Origin: Actinacidiphila alni | Lineage (GTDB): Bacteria > Actinomycetota > Actinomycetes > Streptomycetales > Streptomycetaceae | DNA length: 64,000 nt | Direction of reading: 5' to 3' | Assembly (NCBI RefSeq): GCF_900112845.1 | Contig: NZ_FONG01000030.1 | Location: 16,386 to 80,385 of the forward strand | Shown: positions 17,301 to 23,954 of the stretch, piece by piece | Layout: every line of letters starts with the position of its first letter | Position numbering within the stretch: the first letter of the stretch is position 1 | Notes under the pieces: model-generated | Database searches by the model: none | What the model saw: only the letters and a program-made list of their open reading frames with translations | Told to the model about the DNA's origin: nothing | Position numbers and translations under genes: made by a program

Positions 17301-17543
17301 CTGCTTCCCGGCCTGCGGCCGGGTGGCCGCTTTCGGTTCCGCCGCTTCCGCGTCCAGCGCCCGCACATACGCCGCGTACTCCTCCTCGGCCGGCGCGGCG
17401 ATCTCCTCCAGCCGCTCCAACGCCCGGGCCAGCAGCGCCTTCCCGTCCACGGCCGGGCCCTCCTGGGCGACCGCCCGCTCCACCAGTCGTTCCACCTCGG
17501 CCCGGTGCGGGGCGCGCAGCGCCGCGGTACGTGAGTCCGGCAC
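14304..17543 (-). CDS. Large STAND/NB-ARC ATPase with TPR repeats
   Basis: A 1079-residue signal-transduction ATPase. Residues ~80-122 hold hydrophobic segments (GLVAGVTAAVAFGVDLGYGL, ALVTGLAVGAAGAVTLTGV). The NB-ARC core begins near residue 240: P-loop GPAGSGRTTLA, then VVIVLDDATDAAQ (Walker B-like) and VLVTCREP. The C-terminal ~450 residues are TPR-like helical repeats. The P-loop has Arg where Lys is standard. The GTG at 17543 follows GGAGG supplied by a local repeat. There is no DNA-binding N-terminus, so it is a scaffold or sensor rather than a SARP. Flanked by two inverted repeat elements. Confidence 0.85.
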   Translation of the reverse strand: MPDSRTAALRAPHRAEVERLVERAVAQEGPAVDGKALLARALERLEEIAAPAEEEYAAYVRALDAEAAEPKAATRPQAGKQGLVAGVTAAVAFGVDLGYGLAAGPALVTGLAVGAAGAVTLTGVAGRGRSRAGGQPGGSEQLRLLWLAALDRRGVRPFIEAQRAMVAAPPRKKTAKVPGQSAPPRRPGGGDRSAAARTRALLEQSFGHLPDAEGPFTGRRAHVARIAQWVHQARASTGVHPTVVVLHGPAGSGRTTLAVRTAQQLRDQFRGACVVDLRGASDGRTPLPTREALLHLLNRFGAPRDQLLFRERQNQEQHLRRLSEQYQQHLTGVPVVIVLDDATDAAQVRALVPERSESLVLVTCREPFDLAELAVPGAAVHSLDVGPLDLDDTVELLGELADAAGTAGARPEEADRLRRLCAGLPIALRIAGSALADHRGAAGLAADLEVFGPRDPVDRVLALRYHDQPEPNRRLLRRLALAGRASFGAAAAAALMATDEREAARRLDELAAAGLIENVRGSRYRPHDLVRGFAAERLLDEEDPVERAAAHERLIRSYADLANTVIRLVEGKTSTRAGRFGQHGFASLELALRWLDEESSFITAALRDTEGVDRAAVQSLLGALCDYCLLRGDLYRLGEISELAQGRQPGQQKSGPDEDRSVLVRSVQWRTGIAARQLGELDKARSTLTSVVDLYFEAQHPSGAARALDSLGITLHHQGNLREAERKLREALEIQTGPGLDEDRAWTLHALAAVLRDLGQVGKALELLHESLALHRENESVQGEAWAHLQLGQVYLLLGRADAGEAELRAAGQAYALARDTRGGAWTATQLARALLLRGEAREAARELDEAVQRHRASEDARGEAWTLYYLGHALEECGDSDAALRTLERARTMFSRMRDVYGLACARHHSARVTRDQRAARTGNLRNSGFARQLLQDARQDFRRIGVEHGEAWSCVELAVIDAGNGRLVEATTLLDEAVELFEGLGDLRGRDWAVFLRATVQPLLSADGAAAARAALASLRADAFPGRDPDLDEYVEAFAVLLDRGTLSPGSAWDTWRLGMTPGRAARMTMALRPEVA

Positions 17544-17549
17544 ATGTCC

Positions 17550-17720
17550 TCCTGCGGAGTGCGGTCACCAATCAACGGAAAACCCCGAACCGTCTTCGTG
17601 CCCGCCCTGACCCGTCGTCAATCCGCGGCGCCGCCCCAGTACCCGCGCGTGCCCGATGTCTCCTGCGGAGGACGGTGCCTTTTCGGCAGGCGGTGGCTGA
17701 GGTCTCCTGCGGAGTGCGGT
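17550..17720. repeat. Three 16-bp direct repeats
   Basis: TCCTGCGGAGTGCGGT occurs at 17550-17565 and 17705-17720, with variant TCCTGCGGAGGACGGT at 17661-17676; an inverted partial copy lies at 17973-17987. The first copy overlaps the ribosome-binding region of the STAND gene. The whole 17544-17989 gap holds only repeats; no gene was found in it. Confidence 0.7.
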
Positions 17721-17783
17721 GAGTCAGGTCTTTTAGGGGCGCGGGGACGCGGCGCTGCGCTGGCGGAAGTGGGATGCCCCGTT

Positions 17784-17954
17784 AGGGGCGCGGGGAACTG
17801 CGCGGCCCGCCCCCACCGGCCGGTGGTCGCAAAAACAACAGCGTCTGCCCCGCTGGGGGCGATTTGTCAGCCGCAGCCCCGCGCGGTCCCCCAGCCTTCG
17901 GCCGGGGGTGCCCCCAGCGCGCAGTTCCCCGCGCCCCTGATGGTTACCGTCCTC
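17784..17954. repeat. Intergenic inverted-repeat element, copy 2
   Basis: Same element as at 14110-14256: the 20-bp arm at 17784-17803 pairs with 17919-17938, and the middle again has CCCCCACCGGCC and CAGCGTCTGCCCCGCTGGGG. Bases 17919-17954 are the exact inverse of 14110-14145. The two copies bracket the STAND gene. Confidence 0.85.
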
Positions 17955-17989
17955 TGCCGGAGGCATTACACGCCGCACTCCGCAGGAGA

Positions 17990-19390
17990 TCAGGTACCGC
18001 CCTCCGCGGGGGAGGAGCGGGCGGACTCGGCGCGGGCCGAGAGGAGGGCACGTTCGGCCGAGTTGCGGGTCAGGGAGGCGGCGAGGGCGAATTCGGCAGC
18101 GGCCTCACGGCGGCGCCCGAGCCGCAGAAGAAGGTCGCCGCGCACACTCGGCAGCAGGTGATAGTCACGAAGCGCGCCGCAGGCGACAAGAGCATCGACG
18201 AGAGGAAGGGCCGCCCCCGGCCCGAGCGCCATGGAAACGGCCACCGCCCGGTTGAGCTCGACGACGGGCGAATCCGTCACCCCCACCAGCGCGTCGTAAA
18301 GAGCGGAGATCCGCGCCCAATCCGTCTCCTCCGCCCGAATCGCGGAAGCGTGACTCGCCGCGATGGCGGCCTGGAGGACATACGGCCCGCGCGGCCGCCC
18401 CTCGCGCACCGCCTCCGCCCGGGCCAGAGCGGCGAACCCGCGCCGGATGAGCAGGTGGTCCCACCGCGACCGGTCCTGGTCGAGCAGCAGCACGGGCGCC
18501 CCCGTGGCGGAGGTGCGGGCCGCGGCCCGCGACGCCTGGATCTCCAACAGCGCCGCCAGCCCGTGCACTTCGGGCTCCCCGGGCATCAGCCCGGCCAGGA
18601 CGCGGGCCAGCCGCAGGGCGTCCTCGCAGAGCCCCGGCCGCATCCAGTCGTCGCCGGCGGTCGCGGCGTACCCCTCGTTGAAGATCAGGTAGACGACCTC
18701 GAGGACGGACGCGAGCCGCTCGGCCAGTTCGGGGCCGGCCGGCACCTCGAAGGGCACCTTCTCCTTGGCGATGGTGCGCTTGGCGCGGACGATCCGCTGG
18801 GCGACGGTGGACTCGGGGACGAGGAAGGCGCGGGCGATCTCCTCGGTGGTGAGGCCGCCGAGCAGCCGCAGTGTCAGCGCGACCCGCGCCTCGCGCGAGA
18901 GGACGGGGTGGCAGGCGGTGAAGACCAGCCGCAGCAGGTCGTCCTCGATCGCTTCGGGGTCGGCCGGTCCGGGCGGGTCGAAGACCGCCGCACCCTGCGC
19001 CGTCTCCAACTCGTGCCCGAGCAGGGCGAGTTTGCGCGCGAAGGTCTCATTGCGGCGGATCAGGTCGACGGCCCGCCGTTTGGCGGTGGTCATCAGCCAG
19101 GCGCCGGGATTGCGCGGCACCCCGGACGCGGGCCACTGCTCCAGCGCCGCGACCAGCGCGTCCTGCGCCAACTCCTCGGCGACGCCCAGGTCGTGGACCA
19201 TCCGGGTCAGCCCCGCGATCAGCCGCGGCGACTCGATCCGCCACACCGCGTCCACGGCCCGCCGGGCGCGCTCGTCCCCCGTACGGCCGTCGGCGCCGTC
19301 GGCGTCCTCGCGCGTACGGCCACCGGCGCCGTCCTCTCGCGTACGGGCGCCGTCGTCGGCCGGGCGCGGGCCGGAGGCTGAAGCTGTCAC
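17990..19390 (-). CDS. ECF42-type sigma factor with long C-terminal extension
   Basis: A ~466-residue sigma factor, far longer than standard ECFs. Region 2 (RLIAGLTRMVHDLGVAEELAQDALVAALEQWP; PGAWLMTTAKRRAVDLIRR) and region 4 (LRLLGGLTTEEIARAFLVPESTVAQRIVRAKR) are followed by a ~250-residue helical extension containing LIFNEGY, DWARISALYDAL and SPVVELNRAVA, hallmarks of group ECF42. GTG 19390 or 19396 is the likely start. The upstream YCII/DGPF gene is the classical ECF42 partner and a matching promoter precedes it. The extension is thought to control sigma activity without an anti-sigma factor. Confidence 0.88.
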   Translation of the reverse strand: MTASASGPRPADDGARTREDGAGGRTREDADGADGRTGDERARRAVDAVWRIESPRLIAGLTRMVHDLGVAEELAQDALVAALEQWPASGVPRNPGAWLMTTAKRRAVDLIRRNETFARKLALLGHELETAQGAAVFDPPGPADPEAIEDDLLRLVFTACHPVLSREARVALTLRLLGGLTTEEIARAFLVPESTVAQRIVRAKRTIAKEKVPFEVPAGPELAERLASVLEVVYLIFNEGYAATAGDDWMRPGLCEDALRLARVLAGLMPGEPEVHGLAALLEIQASRAAARTSATGAPVLLLDQDRSRWDHLLIRRGFAALARAEAVREGRPRGPYVLQAAIAASHASAIRAEETDWARISALYDALVGVTDSPVVELNRAVAVSMALGPGAALPLVDALVACGALRDYHLLPSVRGDLLLRLGRRREAAAEFALAASLTRNSAERALLSARAESARSSPAEGGT

Positions 19391-19460
19391 GACCACCCAT
19401 GACAGCAGCCGCCGGGCGCCCGCGCAAAGCGGACACCCGGCGCGGCGCCGTGTCACACGG

Positions 19461-19817
19461 TTACGCGGGCTCCTCCAGCTGCCGGACCTCCGCGGTCATC
19501 TCCCACTCGTCGCCGTGGATCGCCAGGAAGCGCGAGGCCCACTCCACGGCCTCCTCCTTGGACTTGGCCTGGAGGATCGCGTAGCCGCCGACGATCTCCT
19601 TGGACTCGGTGAACGGCCCGTCCACCACCGTCTGCCTGCCGCCCGCGAGCCTGATCGCGGTGCTCTCCTCCAGCGGCCGCAGCCCCGCGGTGTCCAGCAG
19701 CACCCCGGCCCGCGTCATCTCCTCGATGAGCTTGCCCATCTCCTCCATCAGCTCCTCGCTGGGGCCGCCGCTCGGCGCGGCGCTCGGGTCCAGCTTCAGC
19801 AGCATCATGTAACGCAT
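19461..19817 (-). CDS. YCII/DGPF-domain protein, ECF42 partner
   Basis: A 118-residue protein beginning MRYMMLLKLDPS and carrying the defining VVDGPFTESKEIVGGYAILQAKSKEEAVEW motif (DGPF at residues ~62-65). Such proteins are the usual target and neighbour of ECF42 sigma factors; enzymatic activity is undetermined. The ATG at 19817 follows GAAGGGACGACC. It is transcribed toward and probably together with the sigma gene, 64-70 bases upstream of it. Confidence 0.88.
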   Translation of the reverse strand: MRYMMLLKLDPSAAPSGGPSEELMEEMGKLIEEMTRAGVLLDTAGLRPLEESTAIRLAGGRQTVVDGPFTESKEIVGGYAILQAKSKEEAVEWASRFLAIHGDEWEMTAEVRQLEEPA

Positions 19818-19887
19818 GGTGGTCGTCCCTTCTCGGTGCGGACGGCGGGTCCGTCCTGGGGGCTGCTCTCCGCCCCTCTGCATACGC

Positions 19888-19914
19888 GTCGAACGGCCCG
19901 CCCCGGAATCGACA
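19888..19914 (-). promoter_or_regulatory. Predicted ECF42-type promoter
   Basis: On the minus strand TGTCGA (19914-19909), a 17-base spacer and CGAC (19891-19888) match the bipartite ECF42 target motif as I remember it (TGTCGA at -35, CGA/TC at -10). It lies about 70 bases upstream of the YCII start, implying autoregulation of the YCII-sigma pair. Confidence 0.65.
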
Positions 19915-19954
19915 CCCGGGCGGAATTATTTTTTCCGCCCCGATACCGCCGTCC

Positions 19955-19984
19955 CGATGCCGATGCCGATGCCGATGCCGATGC
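19955..19984. repeat. Five perfect CGATGC hexamers
   Basis: CGATGC is repeated five times without interruption in the gap between the ABC permease stop and the YCII promoter. A small hairpin (GGGCGGAA at 19918-19925 with TTCCGCCC at 19933-19940) lies beside it. A slippage-prone tract; no function assigned. Confidence 0.85.
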
Positions 19985-20002
19985 CGCCCCGGACCCGGGA
20001 TC

Positions 20003-20899
20003 TCAGTCCCGGCGCGGCTCCCAGCGGAAGCGGCGCCGGGTGACCATGACGGCCGCCGCCGCCCACGCGGCCGTGATCAGCAGGCTCGGCCCGGCGGACT
20101 GCCAGCCGTCCAGTACGCCCAGCCGGTGCAGGGCGGCGCCGTCCCAGGTCTCGTGGCCGAAGCCGCGCCCGAACCAGCCGGTGCGCAGCGCCTTGATCAC
20201 CGGCGCCAGCGGCAGGTCGGCGGCGAGCGGGCGCAGCGGCCCGGGCAGCGACTGGAGCGGGGTGAAGACGCCCGCGCCGAACATGCACAGCAGCAGTACC
20301 GGCGTGGCGACCAGGGGAGCGGTCTCCGTGCCCGGGGTGAAGCCGGACAGGGCGAGCGCCAGCAGCCCGAAGACCAGGTAGCCGGCCGCCAGCGCCACCA
20401 GGAAGAGCACCGGGTCGGCGGGCGGCGGCGCGTGGAACCACACCACCGACACCCCGCCGAGGATCACCGTCTGGATCAGCAGCACCACCGCGCCGCCCGC
20501 CAGCTGCCCGGCGAAGACGGCCCACGGCGGCACCTCCGTACCGCGCAGCCGCTTGAGCACCAGCTCGTCGCGCCGGGACACCACCGCGGTGAGCAGATTG
20601 ACGAAGGAGGTGACCATCGCCAGGCCGATGAAGCCGATCGTGGTGTAGCCGGCGGCGTTCACCCCGCCGATCGTGCGGTCCCGCAGCGGTGCCGCCACCA
20701 CCAGGTCGAGCAGGACGGGGAGCAGGAATCCGATGAAGGTCGAGCGCCGGTTGCGCCAGAACACCCGCCAGGACAGCAGGAATTGACCACGGAAGTAGCC
20801 GAGGGCGCGGATCCGCGACGGAGCCGCCGCCGCATCGGGAGCGGTCGGCGCCGGACGACGGCGTACGGCGCCGCCCGCCCGCAGATGGGTGTCGGTCAT
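20003..20899 (-). CDS. ABC-2 type permease, likely RiPP self-resistance/export
   Basis: A 298-residue membrane protein with about six helices: STFIGFLLPVLLDLVVAAP, TTIGFIGLAMVTSFVNLLTAVV, GQLAGGAVVLLIQTVILGGVSV, PVLFLVALAAGYLVFGLLALAL, APLVATPVLLLCMFGAGVF and LLITAAWAAAAVMV. The loop RRDELVLKRLRGTEVPPWAVF is the ABC-2 coupling region. ATG overlaps the ATPase stop (ATGA). The pair is divergent from the precursor peptide gene, the usual place for an immunity transporter in RiPP clusters. Confidence 0.88.
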   Translation of the reverse strand: MTDTHLRAGGAVRRRPAPTAPDAAAAPSRIRALGYFRGQFLLSWRVFWRNRRSTFIGFLLPVLLDLVVAAPLRDRTIGGVNAAGYTTIGFIGLAMVTSFVNLLTAVVSRRDELVLKRLRGTEVPPWAVFAGQLAGGAVVLLIQTVILGGVSVVWFHAPPPADPVLFLVALAAGYLVFGLLALALSGFTPGTETAPLVATPVLLLCMFGAGVFTPLQSLPGPLRPLAADLPLAPVIKALRTGWFGRGFGHETWDGAALHRLGVLDGWQSAGPSLLITAAWAAAAVMVTRRRFRWEPRRD

Positions 20900-21912
20900 C
20901 GGATGCCCGCCTTCCGTCCGGCCTGTTCGGTCTGTTCCGCCCGCGCGGTCCCGCCCTCTTCCGCGAGCGCCAGGAAGACGTCTTCGAGGGAGGCGGTGCG
21001 CACCTCGATGCCGTCGAGTTCGACGTCCCGCCCGGCGGCCCAGCGATGCAGGGCGGCCAGCGCGGGCCCGGTGCGGTCCACCGCGTACGTGGCGGTCCGC
21101 GGCACCCCCTGATCCCCGCCGGTCAGCGCGGGCGCGCCGCCGGGGGCCGGGAGCGCGGGGAGGTCGTCGGCGCGCAGACCGGCCGGGACCCGGAAGGTGA
21201 TGGTGGCGCCGCGCCCGGACAGCACGTCGGCGACGGTCCCGGCGGCGGCGATCCGGCCGCGCGTCATGATCGCGACGCGGTCGGCGAGCTGCTGCGCCTC
21301 CTCCAGGTAGTGGGTGGTCAGCACCACCGTGGTGCCGTTCGCCCGCAGCTCCTCGACCAGCCGCCAGGTGTTGCGGCGGGCCTCGGGGTCCATGCCGGTG
21401 GTCGGCTCGTCCAGGAAGAGCAGTTCCGGCCCGTTGAGCACGGCGAGCGCCAGGTCGAGCCGGCGGCGCTCGCCGCCGGAGAGCTGGCCGACGCGGACGC
21501 CGGCGCGCCCGGCCAGATCGACCTGGTCGAGCACCTCCCGGGTCCTGCGGGCGCCGCTGATGAAGCCGCGCCAGCAGTCGACCGTCTCCCGCACCGTCAA
21601 CTCCGGGAAGAAACCGCCCTCCTGGAGCATCACGCCGATCCGGCGGCGCACCTGCGGCCCGTCGCGGTACGGGTCGAGGCCGAGCACCCGGACCGTGCCG
21701 GCGCCCGGCGCGCGATACCCCTCCATCACCTCCAGCGTGGTGGTCTTGCCCGCGCCGTTGGTACCGAGCAGGGCGAACAGCTCGCCCCGCGCGACGGTGA
21801 ACGAGACACCGCGCACCGCCTCGTACGTTCCGTAGAACTGCTGGAGTTCCCGCACGTCCACGGCGGGACTCGTGCTCCGGTCTTTCTGCCGGAAGGTGGG
21901 ATTTTCTCTCAT
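20896..21912 (-). CDS. ABC transporter ATP-binding protein, likely RiPP self-resistance/export
   Basis: A 338-residue ATPase: Walker A LLGTNGAGKTTTLEV, Q-loop VMLQEGGFFPELTV, signature LSGGERRRLDLALAVL, Walker B LLFLDEPTTGMD, H-loop VVLTTHYLEEAQQLA. A DrrA/CcmA-like C-terminal tail follows (VELDGIEVRTASLEDVFLALAEEGG). The ATG at 21912 gives the normal N-terminus; the frame continues upstream but lacks family sequence. Partner of the adjacent ABC-2 permease. Shares the 293-base control region with the precursor gene. Confidence 0.9.
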   Translation of the reverse strand: MRENPTFRQKDRSTSPAVDVRELQQFYGTYEAVRGVSFTVARGELFALLGTNGAGKTTTLEVMEGYRAPGAGTVRVLGLDPYRDGPQVRRRIGVMLQEGGFFPELTVRETVDCWRGFISGARRTREVLDQVDLAGRAGVRVGQLSGGERRRLDLALAVLNGPELLFLDEPTTGMDPEARRNTWRLVEELRANGTTVVLTTHYLEEAQQLADRVAIMTRGRIAAAGTVADVLSGRGATITFRVPAGLRADDLPALPAPGGAPALTGGDQGVPRTATYAVDRTGPALAALHRWAAGRDVELDGIEVRTASLEDVFLALAEEGGTARAEQTEQAGRKAGIR

Positions 21913-22046
21913 GAATACAGAGTGCAGGAATTCCGGGGCGCGTGGCAAGGCCGTACCGCGCTTTCCCCTGGCTCCGTCATAGCTGCTCTGACCTGCTGAT
22001 TCATGGTCTTCTGGGGAGGGTGACGTACGCCCGGCGGGAGGGGTGC

Positions 22047-22077
22047 AAAATGTCATGGCCGGGCCGTGTGACATTTT
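22047..22077. promoter_or_regulatory. Inverted repeat in RiPP control region
   Basis: AAAATGTCA (22047-22055) and its exact inverse TGACATTTT (22069-22077) are separated by 13 bases. It sits between the divergent ABC pair and the precursor gene, in the most AT-rich part of the gap. Centre-to-centre spacing of about two helical turns suits a dimeric regulator such as the cluster's LuxR-type proteins; that link is inference. Confidence 0.55.
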
Positions 22078-22146
22078 CCATCGCGAATCGATGACGTCTC
22101 CCACTGATGTGCGAACGGGAATGCGATGCATATTTGTCTCGTCGCC

Positions 22147-22182
22147 GGAACGGCCGGGGAAAAGCCCCGGGAAAAGCGTTCC
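22147..22182 (+). ncRNA. 5' leader stem-loop ahead of the precursor gene
   Basis: GGAACG (22147-22152) pairs with CGTTCC (22177-22182), enclosing an inner stem CCGGGG/CCCCGG with an AAAAG loop. It ends 12 bases before the AAGGGA ribosome-binding site. It could stabilise the precursor mRNA; function unproven. Confidence 0.4.
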
Positions 22183-22205
22183 GGACCCAGCGAAGGGAAA
22201 CCGTC

Positions 22206-22367
22206 ATGGCGGACAACCAGGAGATCGTCGAGACCCCCGCGGCCGAGGGCACCGAGCAGTTCGACATCGAGGTCGAGGAGCTGGACTCGGTCTCCGGCGG
22301 TCTGAGCGTCAGCTCGCTGGCCTCCGCGGCCTGCCCGGTCTCGTCCTTCAGCTCGCTCTCCAACTGA
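22206..22367 (+). CDS. RiPP precursor peptide with double-glycine leader
   Basis: A 53-residue peptide with AAGGGA upstream of ATG 22206. Residues 1-32 form an acidic leader ending EQFDIEVEELDSVSGG; the FDIEVEELD segment resembles leaders bound by azole-forming and lanthipeptide enzymes. GG at 31-32 fits cleavage by the cluster's C39 peptidase. The predicted 21-residue core has nine Ser, no Thr and one Cys (core position 11, followed by Pro), with Ser pairs at core 4-5, 14-15 and 17-18. It is read in the same direction as all the modification genes. One Cys allows at most one thiazole or one thioether. Confidence 0.85.
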   Translation: MADNQEIVETPAAEGTEQFDIEVEELDSVSGGLSVSSLASAACPVSSFSSLSN

Positions 22368-22444
22368 GCTGACGGCACGGCCGCGCACTGAACGGAACGG
22401 TACGACGCACGACCGGATCAGGGCGCACCACTGGTGCACGACCG

Positions 22445-22520
22445 CACGCCGGCGACCCGGCGTGACGTGAGGGACCAGTGCCGCGGCCAGGGGGCGATGC
22501 CCTCGCCCCCTGCCGCGGCA
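22445..22520 (+). terminator. Tandem hairpins between precursor and modification genes
   Basis: A small 8-bp stem (22445-22452/22457-22464) is followed by a long stem: 22479-22497 pairs with 22503-22520 with a single bulged C and a five-base loop. Such attenuators commonly keep the precursor transcript more abundant than the enzyme operon. The rest of the 276-base gap shows no gene. Confidence 0.65.
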
Positions 22521-22643
22521 CCCCCGTCGCCTCGCCTGCACCAGGTGCTCCCGCCCCCGCAGACCCTTCTCAATCCCCCTTCTCCAGCACCGACTTGCCC
22601 CCGACCAGGATCCGACCAGGACAACAGGACAAGGAGCGCCGGG

Positions 22644-23954
22644 ATGGACAGCCTCCGGCACGAGCTCGCGCGGTTCATCCAGAGCCCGGCCGCGCGCCAC
22701 GATCCGCCCCGGCTCTACCGACGTCTGCTCACCGAGGCCCCCGTGCTCGACCTGGGACGGGTCACCGTGGTCTCCGGCTACGACGAGATCGTCACCGTCC
22801 TCATGCACCCCGGCACCGTCGTGGACCCGGCCGCCGTCGGCATCGCCCGCCCCGGCACGTCCCGGCTGGCCGAAGTCGTCGCGCGGATGCTGCCGTTGCG
22901 CGACGGCGCCGACCACTCCCGGCTCAAGCGGCTGGCCACGGCGGCCTTCAGCGCGCGCCGGCTCGACGCGATCAGGGGCCGGATCACCGACACCGCCGAG
23001 CGGCTGCTCGAACCGCTGCTCGCCGCAGGCTCGTTCGACATGGTCGCGGACTTCGCCGTACCGCTGCCGGTGGCGGTCTCCTGCGCGATCCTCGACATCC
23101 CCGAGCACGACCGGCACCGGGTCACCGGCTGGGCCGCGCTCGTCGCCCGCTCGCTGCTCGACCCGCACGCCGGGCCGGAGGAGACCGCCGCCTTCGACGC
23201 GGAGTTCGAGGAATTCCGCGACTACGTCGAGGAGTTGTGCGCGCGCCGCGCCGCCGACCCCGGCGACGACCTGATCAGCAAACTCACGGTGGCCCGCGCC
23301 GCCGGGAAGATCGACTCCGACGACCTGCTCGCCTTCGTCGTGATGCTGCTCGCCAACGGCCTGGAGACGCTCACCTCCGGACTCGCCGTGGCCGTCTGGC
23401 ACTCGCTGACCACGCCCGGCGCGCTCGACCTCGTCCGCGACCGGCCCGAGACGGCCGAGGCGGTGTTCGACGAGTGCCAGCGCCTCGGCAGCCCGGTACG
23501 GGCCAGCGCCCGCGCGCTGACCGGCGACGTCCCGGTGGCCGGCACCGTCCTGCCCGCCGGCACGGTGACGCTGCTGCTGTACGCGGCGGCCAACCGCGAC
23601 CCGCGCCGCTTCCCCGACCCGGACCGCTTCGACCCGGCCCGCGCCGAACGGCGACACCTCGCCTTCGGCCACGGGCCGCACCACTGCCTCGGCGCCCCCC
23701 TGTCGCTGATGGCCGGCGGCGCCGTCCTGCGGCTGCTGGCCGCGGCCGGCGCCGAGCGGACGGTCAGCACCCCGCTGACCGAGGAAACCGCCCCGTGGAG
23801 CGAGCAGTTCGTCTTCGGCGGCCTGCGCTCGCTGCCGATCCTCAGCCCACGCCGTGCGGTTGACCCGGCGCCGGTCGCCGCGCCGCCACCGTACGGGCCC
23901 GGGAGCGGCCCGGGCGGCCGGGAGACCGTCGGTGCGGGAGCGGGTGCGCGATGA
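22644..23954 (+). CDS. Cytochrome P450, RiPP tailoring
   Basis: A 436-residue soluble actinobacterial P450. The heme loop FGHGPHHCLG places the thiolate ligand at Cys348; the I-helix oxygen-activation segment is LLANGLETLTSG (Glu-Thr); the K-helix ExxR is DECQRLG. AAANRDPRRFPDPDRFDPAR is the usual meander. The C-terminal ~45 residues after LRSLPIL are a Pro/Gly-rich tail. The ATG at 22644 follows AAGGAG. It is first in the modification operon and overlaps the next gene by ATGA. It probably hydroxylates or crosslinks the peptide; no ferredoxin gene is nearby. Confidence 0.9.
   Translation: MDSLRHELARFIQSPAARHDPPRLYRRLLTEAPVLDLGRVTVVSGYDEIVTVLMHPGTVVDPAAVGIARPGTSRLAEVVARMLPLRDGADHSRLKRLATAAFSARRLDAIRGRITDTAERLLEPLLAAGSFDMVADFAVPLPVAVSCAILDIPEHDRHRVTGWAALVARSLLDPHAGPEETAAFDAEFEEFRDYVEELCARRAADPGDDLISKLTVARAAGKIDSDDLLAFVVMLLANGLETLTSGLAVAVWHSLTTPGALDLVRDRPETAEAVFDECQRLGSPVRASARALTGDVPVAGTVLPAGTVTLLLYAAANRDPRRFPDPDRFDPARAERRHLAFGHGPHHCLGAPLSLMAGGAVLRLLAAAGAERTVSTPLTEETAPWSEQFVFGGLRSLPILSPRRAVDPAPVAAPPPYGPGSGPGGRETVGAGAGAR

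Noticed and set aside
14110..17954. Composite transposon around the STAND gene
   Set aside because: No transposase or target-site duplication was seen; the repeats match common Streptomyces intergenic elements.
19955..19984. CRISPR-like array
   Set aside because: It is a 6-bp uninterrupted microsatellite without spacers.
22206..22367. Thiopeptide precursor
   Set aside because: The core lacks the multiple Cys/Thr pattern, and no split LanB or pyridine-forming enzyme genes are present.
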